Source: Faecalimonas sp.
Lineage (GTDB): Bacteria; Bacillota_A; Clostridia; Lachnospirales; Lachnospiraceae
Assembly (NCBI GenBank): GCA_026169575.1
Contig: JAPFCT010000373.1
Span: 1 to 5,508 of the forward strand
Length of the DNA: 5,508 bases
Direction: 5' to 3'
Part shown: one piece after another, positions 1 through 4,528 of the stretch
How positions within the stretch are numbered: the stretch's first letter is position 1
Layout of the letters: each line of letters starts with the position of its first letter
The notes under the pieces: model-generated
The model's database searches: none
What the model was told of the DNA's origin: nothing
Seen by the model: only the letters and a program-made list of their open reading frames with translations
Made by a program: the position numbers and the translations under genes

Positions 1-2
1 GA

Positions 3-383
3 GAGACAGAAGAAGAGTTTGAGGAATCAAGGGCGTTTGTGGAGAAAGTCAATTTCTATGAGACACATATCTTTAAATATTCCAAACGGCAGGGGACAAA
101 GGCGGCAGTGATGCCGGATCAGGTTCCGGAGCCGGAGAAGACAAGAAGGAGCAATATCCTGCTTGCCATGGATGAGCGCAACCGGAAAAACTATGAGGAA
201 GGATTCAGCGGAAAAGAGACAGAGATCCTTGTGGAAGAGACGATGGAGAAAAACGGAAAGACATACTGGACCGGGCATACAAAAGAGTATATCCGCCTGG
301 CAGTTGTGTCCGGGCAGGATCTTTCGGGCAAACTTTTGAAAGTCACGGTAGGAGAAGATGCGTGGCCGGCAGATGCAATTTAA
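3..383 (+). CDS. mtaB: tRNA (N6-threonylcarbamoyladenosine(37)-C2)-methylthiotransferase MtaB, C-terminal part
   Basis: This is the 3' end of a gene that starts before the window; 126 residues are visible in frame 3. MtaB is a radical-SAM, 4Fe-4S methylthiotransferase that converts t6A37 to ms2t6A37 in tRNAs reading ANN codons (family knowledge). The fragment opens with ETEEEFEES, the continuation of the family's GFPGET-type segment in the radical-SAM barrel. At visible residues 22-32 follows HIFKYSKRQGT, a form of the H-x-F-x-YSxRxGT motif; the leading HIF favours MtaB over MiaB. From about residue 68 to the end is a TRAM-like RNA-binding domain (ILVEE, then YIRLAVV, then GKLLKVTV). The radical-SAM CxxxCxxC motif lies outside the window. 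MiaB or RimO is possible but less likely. A GTG at 39 is internal and not a start. Confidence 0.9.
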   Translation, partial: ETEEEFEESRAFVEKVNFYETHIFKYSKRQGTKAAVMPDQVPEPEKTRRSNILLAMDERNRKNYEEGFSGKETEILVEETMEKNGKTYWTGHTKEYIRLAVVSGQDLSGKLLKVTVGEDAWPADAI

Positions 384-402
384 AACGCGCAGAAAAGTAT
401 TT

Positions 403-417
403 TGAGAATCATTTTAA
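403..417. promoter_or_regulatory. possible Fur/PerR-type operator (15-bp palindrome-like site)
   Basis: The site TGAGAATcATTTTAA matches the 7-1-7 Fur consensus TGATAAT-n-ATTATCA at 11 of 14 positions and the PerR consensus TTATAAT-n-ATTATAA also at 11 of 14. It lies about 22 bp upstream of the proposed -35 of the ireB-ruvX-DUF1292-fur run, so autoregulation by the Fur-family protein is conceivable. The match is counted by eye in AT-rich DNA, where chance matches are common, and the position upstream of the -35 is not the most usual one for a repressor site. Low confidence. Confidence 0.2.
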
Positions 418-438
418 AAATCCTTCACAAAATATTCA

Positions 439-467
439 TTGTATTTTCAGTACATTTATATTAAAAT
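439..467 (+). promoter_or_regulatory. putative sigma-A promoter for the ireB operon
   Basis: The -35 candidate TTGTAT (439-444) and the -10 candidate TAAAAT (462-467, five of six to consensus) are separated by 17 bp. Transcription would start near 474, leaving a 5' leader of about 20 nt before the ireB ATG. The 112-bp gap to mtaB and the drop in G+C support a promoter here. The -35 is weak, and an overlapping TATATT at 457-462 could also serve as -10. No clear terminator separates mtaB from this region, so readthrough from upstream is also possible. Confidence 0.45.
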
Positions 468-495
468 AGAAATGTATGAAACGGAGGAATGAAAG

Positions 496-759
496 ATGAA
501 AGATTTGAGTAATACACAGTTCTTTCATGTGGAGACCGGACCGCAGATCAAGGCGAAAGATATACTTGAGATTGTGTACGGGGCACTGAAAGAGAAAGGA
601 TACAACCCGGTAAATCAGATCGTAGGATATATCATGTCAGGAGATCCGACTTATATTACAAGTCACAACGGAGCGAGAAGTCTGATCATGAAGATGGAGC
701 GGGACGAACTTGTAGAGGAGATGCTGAAGGCGTATATCGAGCATCACGGATGGGAATAA
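496..759 (+). CDS. ireB: IreB family (UPF0297/DUF965) regulatory phosphoprotein
   Basis: This is a complete 87-residue protein, the normal family length. It carries the family's hallmark: residues about 33-62 include [19 protein letters not shown], then the N-x-AR segment, then [15 protein letters not shown] near the C-terminus. In Enterococcus faecalis, IreB is a small dimeric cytoplasmic protein phosphorylated on N-terminal threonines (T4 and T7) by the PASTA kinase IreK, and it lowers cephalosporin resistance (family knowledge). Here the N-terminus [10 protein letters not shown] keeps a Thr at residue 7, has Ser5, and has Leu in place of T4. The ATG at 496 follows GGAGGA (483-488) with a 7-nt spacer. 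It is first in the run, with ruvX starting 6 nt after its stop. Family assignment is secure; the role in this host is inferred. Confidence 0.95.
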   Translation: MKDLSNTQFFHVETGPQIKAKDILEIVYGALKEKGYNPVNQIVGYIMSGDPTYITSHNGARSLIMKMERDELVEEMLKAYIEHHGWE

Positions 760-765
760 TATCGT

Positions 766-1221
766 ATGAGGATTATGGGACTGGATTACGGGTCTAAGAC
801 AGTAGGGGTCGCGATCAGTGACCCTTTAGGTCTTACTGCCCAGGGAATTGAAACAATCTGCAGGAAGGAAGAGAACAAGTTAAGAAAGACGCTCGCCCGT
901 ATCGAAGCGCTTGTGCAGGAATACGGGGTGGAGGAGATTGTTCTGGGCTTTCCGAAGAATATGAACAACACAGTCGGTGACCGCGCAGAGAAGTCGCTGG
1001 AATTCAAGGAGATGCTTGAGCGGAGAACAGGACTTCCGGTTACGATGTGGGATGAGCGCCTGACGACAGTCGAGGCGGAACGGACATTGATCGAGAATAA
1101 CGTACGAAGAGAAGACCGCAAGAAATATGTGGATAAGATTGCGGCAGTTTTTATCTTGCAGGGATATCTGGATTCTATCTGTTTCAGACGGAAGTCAGAA
1201 GAGAAGAGCGAAGAAGTGTAG
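766..1221 (+). CDS. ruvX: Holliday junction resolvase-like protein RuvX/YqgF (pre-16S rRNA nuclease family)
   Basis: This is a complete 151-residue protein with the RNase H-like YqgF fold. Visible motifs are the N-terminal beta-strand [17 protein letters not shown] (Asp7), LGFPKNMN at 60-67, the acidic WDERLTT at 95-101, and [14 protein letters not shown] at 122-135. Asp7, Glu97 and Asp123 are the likely metal-binding acidic residues. In E. coli, YqgF is needed to mature the 16S rRNA 5' end; a Holliday-junction nuclease role has also been proposed (family knowledge). The tail after about residue 137 is charged ([10 protein letters not shown]). The ATG at 766 has no good ribosome binding site, so translation probably couples to ireB, whose stop is 6 nt upstream. 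An ATG at 775 is a less likely alternative, because the family usually has residues before the G-x-D motif. Confidence 0.95.
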   Translation: MRIMGLDYGSKTVGVAISDPLGLTAQGIETICRKEENKLRKTLARIEALVQEYGVEEIVLGFPKNMNNTVGDRAEKSLEFKEMLERRTGLPVTMWDERLTTVEAERTLIENNVRREDRKKYVDKIAAVFILQGYLDSICFRRKSEEKSEEV

Positions 1222-1229
1222 GAGTTTTT

Positions 1230-1490
1230 ATGGAAAAGATTACATTCACATTGGAAGGCGAAGATCAGGCGGCAGAATTTTTTGTATTGGAACAGACAAA
1301 ATTAGGAGGCGTGACATACATCCTTGTCACAGATTCTGAGGAGGACGACGCAGAATGTCTGATCTTGAAAGATTTAAGTAAAGCAGAAGAGGAAGAAAGT
1401 GTATATGAAGTTGTGGAGGATGACACAGAACTTCTTGCAGTTTCAAAAGTATTTGAAGAATTATTAGAAGACGTTGATATTGAAATGTAG
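1230..1490 (+). CDS. DUF1292 family (UPF0473/YrzB-like) small acidic protein
   Basis: This is a complete 86-residue protein of unknown function. It fits the DUF1292 pattern: an N-terminal beta-rich half (ITFTLEGEDQAAEFFVLEQ, then VTYILVTD), a short acidic linker, and a C-terminal part with a DDTELLAVSKVFEELLED helix. It is strongly acidic: about a third of its residues are Asp or Glu (28 by my count), with only five Lys and no Arg. No signal peptide, membrane segment or catalytic motif is visible. The ribosome binding site AGGAG (1220-1224) overlaps the ruvX stop codon TAG (1219-1221), so the two genes are probably translationally linked. The family commonly sits next to ireB and ruvX in Firmicutes, which suggests a shared context but does not establish a function. 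Confidence 0.9.
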   Translation: MEKITFTLEGEDQAAEFFVLEQTKLGGVTYILVTDSEEDDAECLILKDLSKAEEEESVYEVVEDDTELLAVSKVFEELLEDVDIEM

Positions 1491-1522
1491 TTTGATACAT
1501 TTGAGTATAGAACTTTGCAGAT

Positions 1523-1529
1523 GAGGTGG
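1523..1529 (+). promoter_or_regulatory. ribosome binding site that fixes the fur start
   Basis: GAGGTGG lies just before the ATG at 1533 (6 nt from its GAGG core). It supports that ATG rather than the in-frame TTG at 1515 or ATG at 1521, which lack a comparable site and would add residues unlike the family's N-terminus. Confidence 0.6.
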
Positions 1530-1532
1530 CAT

Positions 1533-2006
1533 ATGACATTAAACCAGGAAGCGTTTAAGAAAATTTTAAAAGAGCAGGGACTGAAAGTGACAAACCAGAG
1601 GCTTCTTGTACTTGAGGTGCTTGAAAAACATCGTGGTGAGCATATGACAGCGGAGGACATTTACGAACTGGTGAAAGTTGACTATCCTGAGATTGGATTG
1701 GCGACCGTATACCGGACGGTACAGTTGTTACTGGAATTGCAATTAGTGGATCGGATTAATCTGGATGATGGGTGCGTCAGATATGAAATCGGACACCTGA
1801 TCGAAGGTGGGGAAGGAAAGCACCACCATCATCATTTGATATGTAAAAGTTGTGGAAAGGTATGGTCTTTTGAAGATGATCTCTTAGAGGAACTGGAAAG
1901 TTATATTGAGAGGAAAACGGATTTCCATGTTCTCGACCACGAGTTGAAATTCTACGGACAATGTAAAGAATGTGCAGAAAAGGAAAGTGCAGAGAAAAGA
2001 AAGTAG
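1533..2006 (+). CDS. fur: Fur-family metal-dependent transcriptional regulator
   Basis: This is a 157-residue cytoplasmic DNA-binding protein. Residues about 1-85 form the winged helix: GLKVTNQRLLVLEVL (16-30), HMTAEDIYELV (37-47), and the recognition helix LATVYRTVQLLLE (56-68). Residues about 86-147 form the dimerisation and metal-binding part: a five-histidine run H97-H101 followed by LICKSCG (C104, C107), then C144-x-x-C147. The two CxxC pairs are the expected structural zinc site. His37, His97-101 and His132/His136 are candidates for the regulatory metal site. The usual Fur HHDH segment appears here as HHHH. The sequence alone does not separate Fur, Zur and PerR, so the symbol is a family label. 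It follows the DUF1292 gene by 42 nt and precedes rnj by 23 nt. I see no clear private promoter, so it is probably co-transcribed with its neighbours. Confidence 0.9.
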   Translation: MTLNQEAFKKILKEQGLKVTNQRLLVLEVLEKHRGEHMTAEDIYELVKVDYPEIGLATVYRTVQLLLELQLVDRINLDDGCVRYEIGHLIEGGEGKHHHHHLICKSCGKVWSFEDDLLEELESYIERKTDFHVLDHELKFYGQCKECAEKESAEKRK

Positions 2007-2016
2007 AATGAAACAT

Positions 2017-2023
2017 GGAGGTG
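2017..2023 (+). promoter_or_regulatory. strong ribosome binding site for the TTG-started rnj gene
   Basis: GGAGGTG lies 6 nt before the TTG at 2030, an almost ideal Shine-Dalgarno site. The first in-frame ATG is far inside conserved RNase J sequence (GMNITAF, residue 22), which establishes TTG as the start. Confidence 0.75.
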
Positions 2024-2029
2024 TAGTTC

Positions 2030-3697
2030 TTGAAAAAAGAGAGCAATTCAAAATTAAAGATCATTCCGCTCGGAGGGCTTGAGCAGATCGGAATGAACAT
2101 TACTGCCTTTGAATATGAGGACAGTATTATCGTGGTAGACTGTGGACTGGCGTTCCCGGAAGATGACATGCTTGGGATCGACCTTGTGATCCCGGATATT
2201 ACTTATCTGAAAGACAATATCCAGAAGGTAAAAGGATTTGTCATTACCCACGGGCATGAAGACCATATCGGAGCGTTATCTTACGTATTAAAAGAGATGA
2301 ACCTGCCGATCTATGCGACGAAGCTTACGATGGGAATCATTGAGAATAAATTAAAGGAGCACAACCTGCTCCGCTGTACAAGAAGAAAAGTTGTGCGGCA
2401 TGGACAGTCGATCAATCTGGGACAGTTCCGGATTGAATTTATCAAGACAAACCACAGTATTGCAGATGCATCTGCGCTCGCAATCTATTCGCCGGCGGGG
2501 ATCGTTGTGCATACAGGTGACTTTAAGGTTGATTATACACCGGTATTCGGAGATGCGATCGATCTTCAGAGATTTGCTGAGATCGGAAAGAAAGGTGTGC
2601 TTGCGCTGATGTCAGACAGTACGAATGCAGAGCGCCCGGGATTTACGATGTCAGAGCGGACCGTCGGAAAGACATTTGACCAGATTTTTGCAGAGCATAA
2701 GAATACAAGGATCATTATTGCTACGTTTGCATCCAATGTAGACCGTGTGCAGCAGATCATCAATTCTGCCTACAAATATGACAGAAAGGTTGTCGTGGAA
2801 GGAAGAAGTATGGTCAATATCATCTCCACTGCATCAGAACTCGGCTATCTGAATGTGCCGGATAAGACACTGATCGAGATCGACCAGTTGAAAAATTACC
2901 CGGATGAGAAGACCGTTCTGATCACGACCGGAAGCCAGGGAGAGTCTATGGCGGCATTGTCCCGCATGGCAGCAGATATCCATAAGAAGGTCAGCATCAA
3001 GCCGGGCGATACGGTTATCTTCAGTTCCAATCCGATCCCGGGAAATGAGAAGGCAGTGTCAAGAGTAATCAACGAACTCTCCCAGAAAGGGGCAGATGTC
3101 ATCTTCCAGGATGCCCACGTATCCGGACATGCCTGTCAGGAAGAGTTAAAACTGATCTACTCTCTTGTGAAGCCGAAGTATGCGATCCCGGTTCACGGAG
3201 AATACCGCCATTTAAAGGCAAATGCAGGAATTGCGACAGCGCTTGGGATCCCGAAAGAAAATGTATTTATATTAAAATCCGGCGAGGTACTGGCTCTGGA
3301 CAACCAAAGTGCAAAAGTTGTGGACAAAGTACAGACTGGAGCGATCCTTGTAGACGGACTCGGAGTCGGCGACGTCGGAAATATTGTACTGCGTGACCGT
3401 CAGCATCTGGCAGAAGACGGCATTCTGATCGTCGTTCTGACACTGGAGAAAGGAACAAACCAGCTTCTTGCAGGACCGGATATTGTCTCCAGAGGATTTG
3501 TCTATGTGCGGGAGTCCGAAGGACTGATGGAAGAGGCAAGACAGGTGCTTTCCGATGCACTTGAGAACTGCCTGCGAAATAACCGCAACGCAGACTGGAG
3601 CAGAATTAAGTTAGTGATCCGCGATACGATGAATGATTTTATCTGGAAGCGGACTAAGAGACGTCCGATGATCCTTCCGATCATTATGGATGTATAG
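2030..3697 (+). CDS. rnj: Ribonuclease J (metallo-beta-lactamase/beta-CASP)
   Basis: This is a complete 555-residue protein, the normal length for RNase J1/J2. RNase J is a cytoplasmic 5'-3' exonuclease and endonuclease for mRNA decay and rRNA maturation (family knowledge). The metallo-beta-lactamase core shows GGLEQIGMN at 15-23, the zinc motif HGHEDH at 74-79, His142 (TNHS), and Asp164 (HTGDFK). The beta-CASP insertion follows (SDSTNAERPGFTMSE at 195-209, then ATFASNVDRVQQII at 231-244). Next come HVSGH at 363-367 and PVHGEYRH at 387-394. Residues about 450-555 are the C-terminal domain, ending in RTKRRPMILPIIMDV. All catalytic residues are present, which is more like J1 than degenerate J2 enzymes. 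It starts with TTG, 23 nt after fur, and is closed by a terminator. Confidence 0.96.
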   Translation: MKKESNSKLKIIPLGGLEQIGMNITAFEYEDSIIVVDCGLAFPEDDMLGIDLVIPDITYLKDNIQKVKGFVITHGHEDHIGALSYVLKEMNLPIYATKLTMGIIENKLKEHNLLRCTRRKVVRHGQSINLGQFRIEFIKTNHSIADASALAIYSPAGIVVHTGDFKVDYTPVFGDAIDLQRFAEIGKKGVLALMSDSTNAERPGFTMSERTVGKTFDQIFAEHKNTRIIIATFASNVDRVQQIINSAYKYDRKVVVEGRSMVNIISTASELGYLNVPDKTLIEIDQLKNYPDEKTVLITTGSQGESMAALSRMAADIHKKVSIKPGDTVIFSSNPIPGNEKAVSRVINELSQKGADVIFQDAHVSGHACQEELKLIYSLVKPKYAIPVHGEYRHLKANAGIATALGIPKENVFILKSGEVLALDNQSAKVVDKVQTGAILVDGLGVGDVGNIVLRDRQHLAEDGILIVVLTLEKGTNQLLAGPDIVSRGFVYVRESEGLMEEARQVLSDALENCLRNNRNADWSRIKLVIRDTMNDFIWKRTKRRPMILPIIMDV

Positions 3698-3706
3698 AAT
3701 ACAGAC

Positions 3707-3737
3707 GGCGGAGGAGTTTTTCTCCGCCTTATTTTAT
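3707..3737 (+). terminator. intrinsic terminator after rnj
   Basis: GGCGGAGGA (3707-3715) pairs with TTCTCCGCC (3720-3728), giving a 9-bp stem with one G-U pair and a 4-nt loop. It is followed directly by the T-rich tract TTATTTTAT. It begins 10 nt after the rnj stop and marks the probable end of the ireB-to-rnj transcript. The T-tract is interrupted by A, so some readthrough into trmR is possible, and no separate promoter for trmR is obvious in the next 38 bases. Confidence 0.8.
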
Positions 3738-3775
3738 ATGGAAGATACAGAGAGAAAAAGCGGAGGAGAAGATCC

Positions 3776-4441
3776 ATGATTGTAGATGAAAGAATGGTGA
3801 CATTTATCAACTCACTCGACACAGAAAATACAGAGATCCTGGAGCAGATCGAGAAAGAGGCGCTGGATACTTATGTGCCGATCATCCGCAAAGAGATGCA
3901 GAGTTTTCTGAAAGTGCTGCTTGCAATGCAGAAGCCGGGACGGATCCTGGAGGTTGGGACAGCGGTTGGATTTTCGGCGATACTGATGAGTGAGTATGCG
4001 CCGGAGGACTGCGAGATCGTGACGATCGAAAAGTATGAGAAGCGGATCCCGATCGCCCGGGAGAATTTTAAAAGAGCCGGGAAGGAAGCGCAGATCACCC
4101 TTCTTGAGGGGGACGCGATGGAAGTGATGAAGACACTGAAGGAGCCGTATGATTTTATCTTTATGGATGCGGCGAAAGGACAGTATATTTATTACCTTCC
4201 GGAAGTGATGCGTTTGTTAAAGCCGGGCGGGGTCCTTGTGTCGGACAATGTCCTTCAGGAAGGGGATATCATTGAGTCGCGGTTTGCAGTGGAGCGCAGG
4301 AACCGGACGATCCACAGCCGGATGCGGGAATATTTATACGCATTAAAGCATGATGAAAGACTGCTGACATCCATTGTACCGATCGGAGACGGTGCAACTG
4401 TCAGCGTAAAGATTGCTTCAGATCAGAGGCAGACGGTGTAA
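3776..4441 (+). CDS. trmR: SAM-dependent O-methyltransferase, TrmR/YrrM type (tRNA 5-hydroxyuridine methyltransferase)
   Basis: This is a complete 221-residue class I methyltransferase of the COMT-like family. The SAM-binding motif I is ILEVGTAVGFSAILM at 57-71, an acidic residue after strand 2 is Glu85 (TIEKYE), and the motif EGDAMEV is at 111-117. FIFMDAAKGQY at 127-137 and LVSDNVLQEG at 154-163 supply Asp131, Asp157 and Asn158, the expected divalent-metal ligands. In B. subtilis, TrmR (YrrM) methylates 5-hydroxyuridine at wobble position 34 to give mo5U (family knowledge). The downstream U32 gene, whose relatives make the ho5U substrate, strongly supports this reading over a generic catechol or caffeoyl-CoA methyltransferase. 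The ATG at 3776 follows GGAGGAG (3762-3768) with a 7-nt spacer. The stop codon lies in the loop of a long inverted repeat. Confidence 0.87.
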   Translation: MIVDERMVTFINSLDTENTEILEQIEKEALDTYVPIIRKEMQSFLKVLLAMQKPGRILEVGTAVGFSAILMSEYAPEDCEIVTIEKYEKRIPIARENFKRAGKEAQITLLEGDAMEVMKTLKEPYDFIFMDAAKGQYIYYLPEVMRLLKPGGVLVSDNVLQEGDIIESRFAVERRNRTIHSRMREYLYALKHDERLLTSIVPIGDGATVSVKIASDQRQTV

Positions 4442-4466
4442 AGACTGGCTCTGATCTGAAGCAGTC
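4411..4466. repeat. long inverted repeat spanning the trmR stop codon
   Basis: Left arm 4411-4428 and right arm 4449-4466 can pair over 18 bp with a single G-U pair; the inner 14 bp (GCTTCAGATCAGAG with CTCTGATCTGAAGC) are perfect. The loop of 20 nt (4429-4448) contains the trmR TAA at 4439-4441 and can close three more pairs (CAG 4430-4432 with CTG 4445-4447) after a G-G mismatch. No U-tract follows on either strand, so a standard intrinsic terminator is unlikely. It lies between trmR and the promoter proposed for the U32 gene, so it may be an RNA-processing or 3'-end-protecting structure. Confidence 0.8.
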
Positions 4467-4468
4467 GG

Positions 4469-4497
4469 CACAAAGCGTGATACACTTAGAGTATAAT
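4469..4497 (+). promoter_or_regulatory. putative promoter for the U32 gene
   Basis: A perfect -10 hexamer TATAAT is at 4492-4497. At 17 bp upstream the -35 position is CACAAA (4469-4474), a poor match, and there is no extended -10 TG. Transcription would begin near 4503-4505, leaving a leader of about 25 nt that still includes the ribosome binding site AAAGGA (4515-4520). Co-transcription from trmR is the alternative. Confidence 0.4.
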
Positions 4498-4528
4498 AGA
4501 AGAACAGATGACAGAAAGGAAAGAATCT

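Noticed and set aside
429..447. Small hairpin AAAATA/TATTTT in the mtaB-ireB gap as a possible terminator
   Set aside because: The stem is only six A-T pairs with a 7-nt loop and no U-tract; it more likely reflects AT-rich promoter DNA.
1491..1532. Possible separate promoter for fur (TTGATA, TATAGA elements)
   Set aside because: The candidate -35 and -10 elements do not combine with acceptable spacing, and the 42-nt gap fits co-transcription.
1515..1532. Upstream TTG start for the Fur-family protein
   Set aside because: It would add MQMRWH, unlike the family N-terminus, and the GAGGTGG site fits the ATG at 1533 instead.
3267..3560. 97-codon minus-strand open frame inside rnj
   Set aside because: It is antisense to the conserved RNase J C-terminal part, with low-complexity Arg/Pro/Leu content and no ribosome binding site evidence.
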